NCBI GenBank assembly: GCA_945873105.1
Contig: CAMCBW010000036.1
Coordinates: 1-57,234 of the forward strand
Origin: Tangfeifania diversioriginum
GTDB lineage: Bacteria; Bacteroidota; Bacteroidia; Bacteroidales; Prolixibacteraceae
Direction: 5' to 3'
DNA: 57,234 nucleotides
In this document: piece by piece, positions 16,315-26,044 of the stretch
Numbering within the stretch: the stretch's first letter is position 1
Layout: each line of letters opens with the position of its first letter
Notes under the pieces: model-generated
Databases searched by the model: none
The model's input: only the letters and a program-made list of their open reading frames with translations
What the model was told of the DNA's origin: nothing
Made by a program: the position numbers and the translations under genes

Positions 16315-17772
16315 TCATTCCGGAATCAACCACCAGAATGGGTATCCTTTGGCCTTGTGAATGAACATGTAATGGAGGAACAACTTGATCCAGTGTCCCG
16401 CCAGGCCTGCTTCGCCTACCGTATATTTTAAATCACGTCCCCATTGCGGGTATTTCTCCCAGTCGGGAACGATGGGGTAAACGGTCATGGTTGCGGCATT
16501 ACCGGAAAAGAATCCAAATCCGGCAGAGACCACACAGGCTGCGCCCATTTTGCCCATGGAGGCTTTGTGCTTGAAATCGGTGCGGCCGTACTTGATTCTT
16601 TCAATGATGTTGAGTGCTACAATTTTGCCGATGACCCCTGAAGGCATTCCGGTGCGGGGTGGAGCAGGAGTGATAAGGGTCCCATTCGGACTCTTCATGG
16701 GTTTTGAAATTTGATGTGGAGGCGCAAATGCGATACCGGTGGCAAAGATGTTGCCATAAACAGGACTCTGGTAGGTAGAGGGCCAATCTTCAACGGACCA
16801 CTCTTCAAAAGCTTTGCCTGAGTAGTCGGCATCCACCTTCATGAAGCCGCTCGGGGCAAAGACCTGGGAGGTAATTTCTTCACCGTTTTTGTTGAAAGCC
16901 TTGAAGCCTGATCCGGCGAATGCCGGAATCAACATTGCGAAATCAAATGGTATTGTTTTGGTTTCCCCATCGAGAGTTTCGTATTGGGCCAATCCTTCTG
17001 TCACCTTGTTGACACCAGCCCGTTTGATCCAACGGATTCCATATTCGGCAAGGATGGATTCGCTGAAGACTTTGGTCGAGGTAACATATCCCCCCCGCTG
17101 AATAAAGGCTCCGCCCATGCCAAAATCACCCAGTTCGTATTCATTGGAGATCCAGGTAATTTCTGCCATCGATTGCAATTTGCGCTCCCTGATTTGATGC
17201 GCTACATTCAATGCATATTCAAAGGCAGCCCCCTGACAGGTCGCAGCCGAATGCCCAGTCCCTATGAGAAATTTCAGTTTCTCACCTTTTTCCATCCGGG
17301 CAAAGCAGGTTTTGAGCGCATCCCAGGTTGAAACTGCATGGTCGCAGGAGCAGACCGAGTGCGTAAACTTCCCTGGACCCAGGCCTTCTGTTGCTTCGAA
17401 ATTTAATTTGGGGCCGGTGGCATTCACCAGGTAATCATAATCTATATTTTCTACTTCACCGCGCCGCTCTTCTCCTGTGTGCTCTATGGTAACATAGGGA
17501 CGATCCATGGCGGCTCCTCCTTCCGGATAAATGGTGGTTGCCTTTGCCTGTTTGAACTCTATTTTCCATCTGTCGTAAACGGGTTTTAGCTTGAACCTCA
17601 CTTGATCGATGGTCATTTTACCTACACCTACCCAAATGTTGGAAGGGATCCATTGATAATAGGCCGCAGGACTCACTACTACAACCTGGTGTTTGCTGCC
17701 CAATTTTTTTTTCAAAAAGGCGGCTGCAGTATGACCTGAAATACCAGCACCCAGGACCAAAATTTTTGCCAT
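16315..17772 (-). CDS. Sulfide:quinone oxidoreductase-like FAD-dependent oxidoreductase
   Basis: 485 residues from the ATG at 17772; the longer reading to 17802 adds ten residues ahead of MAKILVLGAG. The N-terminal dinucleotide fold is VLGAGISGHTAAAFL. Cysteines characteristic of SQR are present: Cys141/Cys143 in HSVCSCDHA, Cys179 in SAATCQGAAFEYA, and Cys413 in GAACVVSAGFGFF. FAMLIPAFAGSGF and YGNIFATGIAFAPP are further pyridine-nucleotide-disulfide family segments. SQR oxidises sulfide and passes electrons to quinone at the membrane. The C-terminal WIKLFLHYMFIHKAKGYPFWWLIPE is amphipathic and suits membrane attachment. Flavocytochrome c dehydrogenase is the main alternative. Confidence 0.8.
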   Translation of the reverse strand: MAKILVLGAGISGHTAAAFLKKKLGSKHQVVVVSPAAYYQWIPSNIWVGVGKMTIDQVRFKLKPVYDRWKIEFKQAKATTIYPEGGAAMDRPYVTIEHTGEERRGEVENIDYDYLVNATGPKLNFEATEGLGPGKFTHSVCSCDHAVSTWDALKTCFARMEKGEKLKFLIGTGHSAATCQGAAFEYALNVAHQIRERKLQSMAEITWISNEYELGDFGMGGAFIQRGGYVTSTKVFSESILAEYGIRWIKRAGVNKVTEGLAQYETLDGETKTIPFDFAMLIPAFAGSGFKAFNKNGEEITSQVFAPSGFMKVDADYSGKAFEEWSVEDWPSTYQSPVYGNIFATGIAFAPPHQISKPMKSPNGTLITPAPPRTGMPSGVIGKIVALNIIERIKYGRTDFKHKASMGKMGAACVVSAGFGFFSGNAATMTVYPIVPDWEKYPQWGRDLKYTVGEAGLAGHWIKLFLHYMFIHKAKGYPFWWLIPE

Positions 17773-18059
17773 AATCTTTAAATTAGTTCGTGTGGAAATC
17801 AAACAGTCTGCCTGATGAGAGGAAGAGCTGTAGTTTTTCTTGAATTTTTCGCAACAATTGTTTTTAAAGATATATTTTTAATGCTGAAAATGCAATTGAT
17901 TTCAAGGAAAGTATTCAATCGCTCCGAAGAGCACTGAGTCAATGGCCGATCTAACATTTCTGGATAGGGTGAATATTTTCCTGATTGCTGTTTTAAACGG
18001 GTGTCTTGGCTATTGATTTCTAAAGACCGTAGGTAATAACATTGCAAAAAATATTTCAA

Positions 18060-18971
18060 ATGAACGAATCAAAGGGTGTCACAAAGGGATGGATAAGGGT
18101 TGTACTGATCATTGTTCCTTTCGTTGTCTTCATTGGCGTCTCTCAAATGATGGCCATGCTGATATTGGGAATTGAGCTGTCTGCAAGGAACTTCGTTCCC
18201 AACACTTTTCAAAATACGGTGATAGCCTTAAGTATGCTGCTTGCCACCACCGCGGTAGTCGCAATGTTTCGTGAATGGGTTGACAAGGAGAGTTTCAGAA
18301 GTCTGGGTTTCAACCTGAAGAGTGCAGGGAGGGATTGGGCTGCTGGACTATTGCTCGGCAGCGTGATGATGACTGCCGGATTTATTTTGTTGATGATGCT
18401 GAAGGAGATTCACTGGGCCGGAACCAATGTGGATTTTTCAAGTTTGTTGTTGTCTGTGGTTCTTTTTTTGGCAGTAGCCTTCAACGAAGAGTTGATTTTC
18501 AGGGGCTATATCCTCAATAATCTGATGCGCTCCATGAACAGGTATGTGGCATTGCTGGTGACATCTGTGTTGTTTTCGCTGGTACATCTGGGAAATGACA
18601 GTTTCAGCTGGTTTAGTTTTCTCACCATCCTGCTGGCCGGATTGTTACTCGGTCTGCCCTATATCTATACCAAAAGCCTGTGGCTACCGGTAGCCCTCCA
18701 TTTTAGCTGGAATTTCTTTCAGGGTACCATCTTCGGGTTCAATGTAAGTGGGAACAAGGAGTATTCGCTGATCACCCAATCAAGGGAGGCCGACACCCTG
18801 ATGAATGGGGGAGCATTTGGTTTTGAAGGATCCATCCTTTCGGTCATCTTTCTTTCATTGGCAATCTGCGCTCTTTGGCTTTACCACGCCCGGAAGGAGA
18901 ATGCAACTCCGGTTGCCCTGCCCTCAGAGAAAGCTCTTGAGACAGGATTGGAGGAAGTTGTAGTGGAGTAA
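18060..18971 (+). CDS. CPBP-family intramembrane metalloprotease (CAAX/Abi type)
   Basis: 303 residues from the ATG at 18060; a TTG at 18042 is less likely. About eight hydrophobic segments are visible. The three catalytic motifs are FNEELIFRGY (Glu143, Glu144, Arg148), FSLVHLG (His176) and LHFSWNFF (His214, Asn218), the complete CPBP set. These glutamate proteases cleave within membranes. Bacterial members act in peptide maturation, self-immunity or protein quality control, and I cannot choose between them. The last 30 residues are a soluble acidic tail. No neighbour suggests a substrate. Confidence 0.9.
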   Translation: MNESKGVTKGWIRVVLIIVPFVVFIGVSQMMAMLILGIELSARNFVPNTFQNTVIALSMLLATTAVVAMFREWVDKESFRSLGFNLKSAGRDWAAGLLLGSVMMTAGFILLMMLKEIHWAGTNVDFSSLLLSVVLFLAVAFNEELIFRGYILNNLMRSMNRYVALLVTSVLFSLVHLGNDSFSWFSFLTILLAGLLLGLPYIYTKSLWLPVALHFSWNFFQGTIFGFNVSGNKEYSLITQSREADTLMNGGAFGFEGSILSVIFLSLAICALWLYHARKENATPVALPSEKALETGLEEVVVE

Positions 18972-19219
18972 TTCCCAGAATTAATTTTTTAGCCCAATTT
19001 TTGAGACTTGTACCGTAGATCTGCGTATCAACAGATACTGTTTCTGCTGAATTCTGCTTCCCTTTAGAAGTTAACATGGCAGTAACCAGGACAAGTATTG
19101 TAAAAACAGCTAAAAATTTGACATGAAATAGCCATGATTGGTTGATCACCAACCGAAATGAACATAATTTAGCCAATCATGCTATTCCATGCGACAGTTA
19201 AAAAACAAATTATATACAC

Positions 19220-20131
19220 ATGAAAAAAGACAATATCCTGCAAACCATTGGAAATACTCCCCACGTTCGTATCAACCGCCTCTTTCCGCCAGATTATTCT
19301 GTATTCGTAAAACTTGAAAAGAGCAATCCCGGCGGAAGTATCAAGGATCGCATTGCCCTGGCCATGGTAGAAGATGCAGAGACAAGCGGAATACTAAAAA
19401 AAGGGAGTGTCATCATTGAACCAACCTCAGGAAATACCGGGATTGGGTTGGCCCTGGTCGCCGCAGTCAGGGGATATCGACTGATACTGACCATGCCTGA
19501 TTCCATGTCTGTGGAGCGGCGAAGCATTCTGACTGCCTATGGGGCTGAGCTGGAGCTAACTCCCAGGGAGTTCGGAATGAAGGGGGCAATAGCCAAGGCG
19601 CAGGAGCTGGCACAAAAGATTCAAAATTCCTGGATCCCAATGCAATTTGACAATCCTGCCAATATTGCGGCCCATGAGAACTTCACTGCCGCTGAGATAG
19701 TGGCAGACTTTCCGGATGGGATTGATTACCTGATCACCGGTGTTGGAACAGGTGGTCATATTTCAGGAGTTGCCAAAGTCCTCAAAAGGCATTTTCCGAA
19801 CTTGAAAGTCTTTGCGGTAGAGCCAGAAGCATCCCCGGTCATCAGCGGCGGAGCACCCGGGCCTCATCCCATTCAAGGGATCGGGGCAGGTTTTGTTCCG
19901 GGTAACCTGAAGGTCGAACTCCTGGATGGAGTCATACAGGTAGGGAAAAGTGAAGCATTTGAGTATACCAACCGTGCTGCCAGGGAAGAGGGATTGTTTG
20001 TCGGCATCTCTTCAGGAGCCTCTTTGGCTGCTGTAGCCAAAAAGTTGCCTGAAATCCCAAAAGGTTCAACGATCCTGTCATTTGTATACGACAGTGGGGA
20101 GAAATACCTCTCGATTGAAGGACTCTTTTAA
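19220..20131 (+). CDS. cysK: Cysteine synthase (O-acetylserine sulfhydrylase)
   Basis: 303 residues, the usual length. The PLP lysine is Lys42 in [16 protein letters not shown], and the phosphate and substrate loop [11 protein letters not shown] starts at residue 68. [16 protein letters not shown] at about 176 binds the PLP phosphate. It forms cysteine from O-acetylserine and sulfide. The CysK and CysM branches are hard to separate; the [22 protein letters not shown] region favours CysK-like enzymes. It is convergent with the rlmD-like gene, and the gap between them is entirely an inverted repeat starting at the last base of the stop codon. Confidence 0.93.
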   Translation: MKKDNILQTIGNTPHVRINRLFPPDYSVFVKLEKSNPGGSIKDRIALAMVEDAETSGILKKGSVIIEPTSGNTGIGLALVAAVRGYRLILTMPDSMSVERRSILTAYGAELELTPREFGMKGAIAKAQELAQKIQNSWIPMQFDNPANIAAHENFTAAEIVADFPDGIDYLITGVGTGGHISGVAKVLKRHFPNLKVFAVEPEASPVISGGAPGPHPIQGIGAGFVPGNLKVELLDGVIQVGKSEAFEYTNRAAREEGLFVGISSGASLAAVAKKLPEIPKGSTILSFVYDSGEKYLSIEGLF

Positions 20132-20226
20132 ATGTGAAAATTGGAAAATGTGGAAATGTGAAAATGATCGCATTGTACTAATGCCGTCCTAATTTCCACA
20201 TTTCCACATTTTCCAATTTCCAAATT
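20131..20226. repeat. Inverted 8-mer arrays filling the cysK / rlmD convergent gap
   Basis: The left arm 20131-20166 (AATGTGAAAATTGGAAAATG and on) and the inverted right arm 20191-20226 surround a 24-bp loop. The left arm starts on the last base of the cysK stop and the right arm includes two bases of the rlmD stop, so the element exactly fills the space between the two convergent genes. It would give a long hairpin in either transcript. Confidence 0.9.
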
Positions 20227-21646
20227 ATTCTTGCGGCTCAATTCGTTCCAGCAGCACCACATTCTCCACATGGTGGGTATGCGGAAACATGTCGACAGGG
20301 TGTACCTCTTTTACTGCATATTGCTGTGACATCAGCTGAAGGTCGCGGGCCTGGGTGGCTGGGTTGCAGCTGACGTAGACAATCCGGTCGGGGGCGGCTT
20401 CCAGTATTGCCTGTACCACCTTTTCATCCATTCCAGCCCTGGGAGGGTCGGTAATGATAACATCGGGCTTCCCATTCTCTGCAATGAAAGCAGAGGTCAG
20501 GATGTTCTTCATGTCTCCTGCAAAGAAGAGGGTATTGCCGATTCCATTGTTCACCGCATTGATCTTTGCATCGGCGATGGCTTCCGGAACATATTCAATT
20601 CCAATTACCTTGCCTGCATTTCCAGCCACGAAATTGGCGATGGTACCGGTGCCGGTATAAAGGTCGTAGACAACCTCCTTTCCGGTAAGACCTGCCATGT
20701 TCCGTGTGATTTTGTACAATTCAAGTGCCTGGAGTGAATTGGTCTGGTAAAATGATTTTGCACCGACTATAAATTTCAATCCCTCCATCTCTTCAACCAG
20801 GTGGTCAACCCCCTTGAAGAGCACAACCTCCTGATCTGTGATGGTATCATTGCCTTTCTCATTGATCACATAGAGGAGTGAGGTAACCTGGGGGAAATTT
20901 TCTGCGATATGGTTGAGCAATCCTTCCCGGGCAGTCTGATCCTCGTAAAAGAAGACAACGATAACCATTGCCTCACCCTTTTCGTTGGACCGGATGGTGA
21001 TGGTCCGAAGAAATCCGCTCCTGTTTCTAAGATCAAAGAAGGGAAGCTGATGCTGCAGGGCATAAGATCGTACCGCATTGCGTATCTCATTGGAGGGTGA
21101 AGGTTGCAACCAGCAATGCCGGATGTCCATTACCTTGTCGAACATGCCGGGAATATGAAACCCGAGCACATCCTGGTCATTGATCTCGTTCCCGGAGCGA
21201 ATCTCCTCTTCAGAAAGCCACCGTCTGTTGGAAAAGGTGAATTCAAGCTTGTTCCGGTAATAGGTGGTCCTCTCAGAGCCTGCAATGGGATGCAGTTGGG
21301 GAATAGCCACCCTACCTATCCTGGTCAGTTGATCCACTACCTGCTTCTGCTTGTAGAAGAGCTGTTTTTCGTAAGGAAGAAACTGCCATTTACATCCTCC
21401 GCAAAGGTCAAAATGTTCGCAAAAGGCTGCTATCCTGTCGGGGGAGGGCTTTTGGATGGTGACCACCTTTCCCTCCATGTATTTCTCCCGTTTCTTGGTA
21501 ACCTGGATGTCTACGACATCTCCTGGGATGACGTTGGTTGTAAATACTACCACTCCATCCACCCTCGCAACCGCCTTTCCCTCGGCACCTGCATCAAGAA
21601 TTTCCACATTCTGCAAAAAAGGCAGATTTTTATTTTTTCTTCCCAT
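20225..21646 (-). CDS. rlmD: 23S rRNA (uracil-C5)-methyltransferase, RlmD/RumA family
   Basis: 473 residues. An N-terminal TRAM domain (about 10-65, EILDAGAEGKAVARVDGVVVFT) is followed by a four-cysteine Fe-S motif, CEHFDLCGGCKW plus an upstream or downstream Cys, then the SAM-dependent methyltransferase domain with DLYTGTGTIANF (SAM site), DPPRAGMDEKV and the catalytic motif YVSCNPATQARDL. It methylates U1939-type or related sites in 23S rRNA. The exact target (RlmD, RlmCD or TrmA-like) cannot be settled from sequence alone. It is monocistronic and convergent with cysK. Confidence 0.9.
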   Translation of the reverse strand: MGRKNKNLPFLQNVEILDAGAEGKAVARVDGVVVFTTNVIPGDVVDIQVTKKREKYMEGKVVTIQKPSPDRIAAFCEHFDLCGGCKWQFLPYEKQLFYKQKQVVDQLTRIGRVAIPQLHPIAGSERTTYYRNKLEFTFSNRRWLSEEEIRSGNEINDQDVLGFHIPGMFDKVMDIRHCWLQPSPSNEIRNAVRSYALQHQLPFFDLRNRSGFLRTITIRSNEKGEAMVIVVFFYEDQTAREGLLNHIAENFPQVTSLLYVINEKGNDTITDQEVVLFKGVDHLVEEMEGLKFIVGAKSFYQTNSLQALELYKITRNMAGLTGKEVVYDLYTGTGTIANFVAGNAGKVIGIEYVPEAIADAKINAVNNGIGNTLFFAGDMKNILTSAFIAENGKPDVIITDPPRAGMDEKVVQAILEAAPDRIVYVSCNPATQARDLQLMSQQYAVKEVHPVDMFPHTHHVENVVLLERIEPQE

Positions 21647-21680
21647 TGTAATATTGTCTTTTTTTTAATTCGTTAAACAG

Positions 21681-21856
21681 AAGGACTGAGGGACTAGGGG
21701 ACTGGGAGACTTAGGGAGTGGGTCTGATCAATATTTACTCTTCGATTACTGAATTTCCGTAATCCCTTCTGTTCTAAACGTCAGTCCCTCAGTCCCTAAG
21801 TCCCTAAGTCCCTAAGTCTCTTAGTCCTTTATTCCCCCAGTCCCTCAGTCCTTCCT
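21681..21856. repeat. Inverted octamer arrays (AGTCCCTA family) between rlmD and kdsC
   Basis: The left arm 21681-21720 (GGACTGAG, GGACTAGG, GGACTGGG, AGACTTAG, GGAGTG) and the inverted right arm 21782-21856 (repeated AGTCCCTA/AGTCCCTC) enclose about 60 bp of unique DNA. The right arm begins directly at the kdsC stop codon. Confidence 0.9.
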
Positions 21857-22385
21857 AAAAGCTGCTCCAGTTGATATTCTCCGGGTGGTTCCACTTTCCT
21901 TGTGCCCGAAGAACCTGCTCAATCACATCCCGTACACATCCCTCTCCTCCGTCTCTCTGGGATATGTAGGCAGAAATCTCTTTGATCTCCTGGGCGGCAT
22001 CGTTTGGACAAACAGCCAGACCGACAGTTTTCATGACATTGTAATCGGGGATATCGTCACCCATGTACAAAATCTCATCTGCTGTGAGTTGATTCTTTTC
22101 CAGGAAGTCCAGGAGGCATGGGACCTTGTCGAGGGTTCCCATGTAAACCTGTTTGATTCCAAGGCGCTCCAGGCGGCCTCTGGTGTCCTGGGTTTTGCCA
22201 CCGGTGATGATCCCGATAGGATAGCCCATCCGAATAGCGTACATAATGGCATAACCATCTTTCATGTTGGCTGTCCTGACTGGATCACCTTCCGGTGAAA
22301 GGGATAAAACATTGTGGGAGAGTACGCCGTCGACATCGAAAACGAAACCCTTTATTTTGCTAAGTTCTTCTTTGAAAAAGGCCAT
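21855..22385 (-). CDS. kdsC: 3-deoxy-D-manno-octulosonate 8-phosphate phosphatase (KdsC-type HAD)
   Basis: 176 residues, typical for KdsC. HAD motif I is FVFDVDGVLS with nucleophile Asp17 and acid/base Asp19, motif II is IGIITGGKT, and motif IV is YMGDDIPDYNVM. It removes phosphate from KDO-8-P in lipopolysaccharide core synthesis. The KDGYAIMYAIRMG cap-like segment is conserved in KdsC. The motif reads DGVLSH rather than the commoner DGVLTD, a mild deviation. The next gene upstream on this strand encodes a DUF2520 protein, 22 bp away, and the pair is probably one transcript. Confidence 0.88.
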   Translation of the reverse strand: MAFFKEELSKIKGFVFDVDGVLSHNVLSLSPEGDPVRTANMKDGYAIMYAIRMGYPIGIITGGKTQDTRGRLERLGIKQVYMGTLDKVPCLLDFLEKNQLTADEILYMGDDIPDYNVMKTVGLAVCPNDAAQEIKEISAYISQRDGGEGCVRDVIEQVLRAQGKWNHPENINWSSF

Positions 22386-22407
22386 GAAAAAAGTTATGAA
22401 TTATGAG
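22386..22407. repeat. Short ATTATGAGTT repeat between kdsC and the DUF2520 gene
   Basis: GTTATGAATTATGAGTTATGAATG is a short piece of the ATAACTC/ATAACCC heptamer family (long copy at 52728-52816), placed right after the DUF2520 gene's stop. Confidence 0.55.
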
Positions 22408-23172
22408 TTATGAATGAAAATGTTGTATGTCGAGGCTAATGAGTTCATAGATTTTTTGCCATTTGGGATGTTGCTCCAGCATTTTTAAATGTAGATCCAA
22501 AATATTCTGATTGCCCCTGATGGCTGGTCCAGTTTGGACTGTAGCAGGGGAAAAGGCCATGGCTTTGTTGGCTGTTTCAAGAATTAAGGGTTTCAGAAGT
22601 CTGAAGTCAAGTTGTTGCTCCTGCAGTAGTTTTTCTCCAATGGTATAGAGGTGGTTGACAAAGTTGCAGACAAATACTGCTGCCAGATGAAGTTCCCTTC
22701 TTTGAACCGAGTTGACGGTGAAAACTTGTTCCGAAATGGTATGGGCCAGGAGGGATAGTTTCTCCAGGTTCTTGCCATTGTTGGCTTCCACACAGATTGG
22801 CACCTGGCTGAAATCAACGGTCTTATGTGCAGACAATGTTTGTAGTGGATAGAATACGCCGAAATTATCGGAAAATGCAGCAAGTATATCCATTTGAACA
22901 CTGCCTGAAGTGTGTACCAGCAAATGGTTTCGGATAGGTGCGTCCCGCAGAATTAGGGGGATAGCCTCTTCTGTAACTGCCAGAATATAGAGCTCTGCAT
23001 CCTGGATAATCTGAGATTTGTCGGTGGTCCAGGGGCAACCCATCAAATTGGCCAGGGTAGCCGTACCAGACAAGTTTCGGCCATAAACCTGAACAACTTC
23101 AGCGTTTTTGGCAAGAAGGGCCAAACCCAGTTGGGTGGCCAAATTTCCGGTACCAAGCAATACGATGCGCAT
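22408..23172 (-). CDS. Rossmann-fold and DUF2520 domain protein
   Basis: 254 residues. An N-terminal NAD(P)-binding fold begins MRIVLLGTGNLATQLGLAL with GTGNLA at 7-12, as in F420-dependent oxidoreductases and pyrroline carboxylate reductase. The C-terminal half (about 125-250), with RRELHLAAVFVCNFVNHLYTIGEKLL, matches the DUF2520 helical domain, where the conserved HxxAVFxxN motif is seen. The reaction is unknown. Position directly upstream of kdsC is a recurrent arrangement in Bacteroidota, but it does not by itself define a function. Confidence 0.88.
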   Translation of the reverse strand: MRIVLLGTGNLATQLGLALLAKNAEVVQVYGRNLSGTATLANLMGCPWTTDKSQIIQDAELYILAVTEEAIPLILRDAPIRNHLLVHTSGSVQMDILAAFSDNFGVFYPLQTLSAHKTVDFSQVPICVEANNGKNLEKLSLLAHTISEQVFTVNSVQRRELHLAAVFVCNFVNHLYTIGEKLLQEQQLDFRLLKPLILETANKAMAFSPATVQTGPAIRGNQNILDLHLKMLEQHPKWQKIYELISLDIQHFHS

Positions 23173-23230
23173 TCAGATATTTTTTTGCAAAAATAGGGTA
23201 ATTATCATTAAATCGTTAAGTTATAAAGTT

Positions 23231-23238
23231 TAACTTTG
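23231..23238 (+). promoter_or_regulatory. Candidate -7 element for ppdK
   Basis: TAACTTTG matches TAnnTTTG, 45 nt before the ppdK ATG. I see no TTTG at the expected -33 distance. Confidence 0.4.
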
Positions 23239-23283
23239 CAGGCAATTTGAAAGAAATAAATTCTCAAACCAAATATTTATTTT

Positions 23284-25995
23284 ATGACGAAGTATGTTTA
23301 TACGTTCGGCAACGGCCAGGCTGAAGGTCGTGCAGAGATGAAAAACTTGTTGGGTGGCAAGGGTGCCAACCTGGCAGAGATGAATCTGATCGGTGTTCCT
23401 GTTCCTCCCGGGTTCACGATTACTACTGAGGTATGTACAGAATTTACTGCAAAAGGTAGAAAAGCCGCATTTGATTTGATTGAAAAAGAGGTGCAGGCTG
23501 CTGTCGCATACATCGAAGATATTACAAGCACCAAATTTGGTTCCAAGGAAAATCCCTGTTTGGTTTCGGTTCGTTCCGGCGCACGGGCTTCCATGCCTGG
23601 TATGATGGATACCATTCTCAACCTGGGTCTCAACGACCTTGCGGTGGAAGGTATTGCACTGAAGTCTGGTAATCCTCGTTTTGCCTGGGACTCTTATCGC
23701 CGTTTTGTTCAAATGTACGGTGACGTTGTTTTGGGAATGAAACCACACAGCAAGGAAGATATTGATCCTTTCGAAGAGATCATCGAGCACATGAAAGAGG
23801 AGGTTGGCATAAAGGAAGATACCGAATTCACTGTCGACAACCTGAAAACACTTGTGGCCCGTTTCAAGGCAGCTGTTTTGAAAGTAACAGGTAAGGATTT
23901 CCCGGTTGATCCATGGGAGCAACTCTGGGGAGCCGTTGCAGCCGTATTCGAAAGCTGGATGAACGACCGTGCCATCTATTACAGGAAATTGAACAATATT
24001 CCGGTTGAATGGGGAACAGCTGTCAACGTACAGGCGATGGTATTTGGCAACATGGGGGCAAATTCTGCTACCGGTGTTGGTTTTACCCGTGACGCTTCTA
24101 CCGGTGAAAATATGTTTATCGGTGAATACCTGATCAATGCACAGGGTGAAGACGTGGTTGCCGGTATTCGTACCCCGCAGCAAATTACCAAAATTGGCTC
24201 CCTGCGTTGGGCCGAACTGCAGAACGTTACAGAAGAGGAGCGTGCTTCTAAATTTCCATCGTTGGAAGAGACCATGCCAGCTGCATACAAGCAACTAATG
24301 GAGATCCAGGAAAAACTGGAAGGCCACTACAAAGACATGCAAGACATCGAGTTCACCATCCAGGATGGTAAGCTTTGGCTGTTGCAAACACGTAATGGCA
24401 AACGCACCGGTGCTGCCATGTTAAAAATTGCAGTCGATCTCCTGAGTGAAGGCAAGATTGACGATAAAGCAGCCATGATGAGGGTTGAACCCAACAAGCT
24501 GGATGAGCTTTTGCACCCGGTATTCGATGTGAACGCACTTAAAACAGCCAAATTGATTGGCAAGGGCCTTCCTGCCTCACCGGGAGCCGCTACCGGTCAG
24601 ATTGTTTTCTTTGCCGATGAGGCCAAAAATTATGACAACTCCATCCTGGTAAGGATTGAAACTTCGCCCGAAGACCTCGAAGGAATGAACATTGCCCGTG
24701 GTATCCTGACTGCCCGCGGAGGGATGACTTCCCACGCAGCTGTGGTTGCCCGCGGAATGGGGAAATGCTGTGTCTCCGGTGCCGGTGCCTTGAGAATCAA
24801 CTACAAGACCCGTACCATGGAAGCTGCAGGTAAAGTGTACAACGAAGGCGACTGGATCTCGCTCAACGGTTCTACCGGTGAAGTTTTCGACGGAAAAGTG
24901 AAGACCCAGGAGGCTACCATCAGCGACGACTTTGCCAAAGTAATGGAATTAGCCGACAAATATACCCGCATGACGGTCCGGACCAATGCAGATACGCCAC
25001 ACGATGCGCAGATTGCCCGTCAGTTTGGTGCGCAGGGTATCGGTCTTTGCCGTACCGAGCACATGTTCTTCGAAGGTGCCCGTATCAAGGCCATGCGTGA
25101 AATGATTCTCTCTTCTACTGTTGAGGGAAGGAAAGAGGCACTGGCCAAATTGTTGCCTTACCAACGTGCCGACTTTGAAGGAATCTTCGAAGCCATGGCA
25201 GGATTTGGTGTAACAGTTCGTTTGCTTGATCCACCACTACATGAGTTTGTTCCCCACGAAGCAGCCATGCAAAAAGAGTTGGCAGCTGAGATGGGTCTCA
25301 CCGCTGACCAGATTGCACAGAAAGTGCATGACCTGGCAGAATTCAACCCCATGTTGGGTCACCGCGGATGCCGTCTGGGTATTACCTACCCTGAAATCAC
25401 CGAGATGCAGGCCCGCGCCATCATCGAAGCTGCGCTGAACCTGAAGGCAAAAGGTGTTGATGCACGTCCTGAAATCATGGTACCACTGGTGGGAACCGTG
25501 GCTGAGCTCAAAAACCAGACCGACGTGATCCATGCTACCATCCAGAAAGTATTTGCAGAGCGCAACGAGAAAATCGATTACCTGGTTGGAACCATGATCG
25601 AAGTACCAAGGGCTGCCCTTACCGCAGAGACCATTGCCAAGGAAGCTGACTTCTTCTCCTTCGGAACCAACGACCTTACCCAGATGACCATGGGATTCTC
25701 CCGTGACGACGCCGGTAAATTCCTTCCCGATTACCTCGACAGGGGTATCCTGAAAAATGATCCTTTCCAGATCCTTGATCAGCATGGAGTTGGTCTGTTG
25801 GTGGAACTGGCCGTTCAGAAAGGCCGTTCAACCAAGCCGAAACTAAAGATTGGTATCTGTGGTGAACATGGTGGAGAACCAAGTTCTGTCGAATTCTGCG
25901 ACAAAACCGGTTTGGACTATGTAAGCTGTTCTCCATTCCGCGTACCTATCGCACGTTTGGCAGCTGCTCAGGCCAATGTCAAGCACAATGGTTAA
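23284..25995 (+). CDS. ppdK: Pyruvate, phosphate dikinase
   Basis: 903 residues, full length. It interconverts pyruvate, ATP and phosphate with phosphoenolpyruvate, AMP and pyrophosphate. The N-terminal ATP-grasp part contains GGKGANLAEM (about 25-34) and SVRSGARASMPGMMDT (about 98-113). The phospho-His domain is GGMTSHAAVVARGMGKCCVSG near residues 480-500. The C-terminal PEP-binding barrel has GLCRTEHMFF, MLGHRGCRLG, GTMIEVPRAAL, FGTNDLTQMTMGFSRDDAGKF and the catalytic Cys motif GICGEHGGEP. PPDK is usual in anaerobic Bacteroidota as a PPi-linked glycolytic or gluconeogenic enzyme. A clear terminator follows. Confidence 0.98.
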   Translation: MTKYVYTFGNGQAEGRAEMKNLLGGKGANLAEMNLIGVPVPPGFTITTEVCTEFTAKGRKAAFDLIEKEVQAAVAYIEDITSTKFGSKENPCLVSVRSGARASMPGMMDTILNLGLNDLAVEGIALKSGNPRFAWDSYRRFVQMYGDVVLGMKPHSKEDIDPFEEIIEHMKEEVGIKEDTEFTVDNLKTLVARFKAAVLKVTGKDFPVDPWEQLWGAVAAVFESWMNDRAIYYRKLNNIPVEWGTAVNVQAMVFGNMGANSATGVGFTRDASTGENMFIGEYLINAQGEDVVAGIRTPQQITKIGSLRWAELQNVTEEERASKFPSLEETMPAAYKQLMEIQEKLEGHYKDMQDIEFTIQDGKLWLLQTRNGKRTGAAMLKIAVDLLSEGKIDDKAAMMRVEPNKLDELLHPVFDVNALKTAKLIGKGLPASPGAATGQIVFFADEAKNYDNSILVRIETSPEDLEGMNIARGILTARGGMTSHAAVVARGMGKCCVSGAGALRINYKTRTMEAAGKVYNEGDWISLNGSTGEVFDGKVKTQEATISDDFAKVMELADKYTRMTVRTNADTPHDAQIARQFGAQGIGLCRTEHMFFEGARIKAMREMILSSTVEGRKEALAKLLPYQRADFEGIFEAMAGFGVTVRLLDPPLHEFVPHEAAMQKELAAEMGLTADQIAQKVHDLAEFNPMLGHRGCRLGITYPEITEMQARAIIEAALNLKAKGVDARPEIMVPLVGTVAELKNQTDVIHATIQKVFAERNEKIDYLVGTMIEVPRAALTAETIAKEADFFSFGTNDLTQMTMGFSRDDAGKFLPDYLDRGILKNDPFQILDQHGVGLLVELAVQKGRSTKPKLKIGICGEHGGEPSSVEFCDKTGLDYVSCSPFRVPIARLAAAQANVKHNG

Positions 25996-26044
25996 CCAAA
26001 CAAATCTATTATTTCAATGAAATAATATTATTTGGAATTATTAT

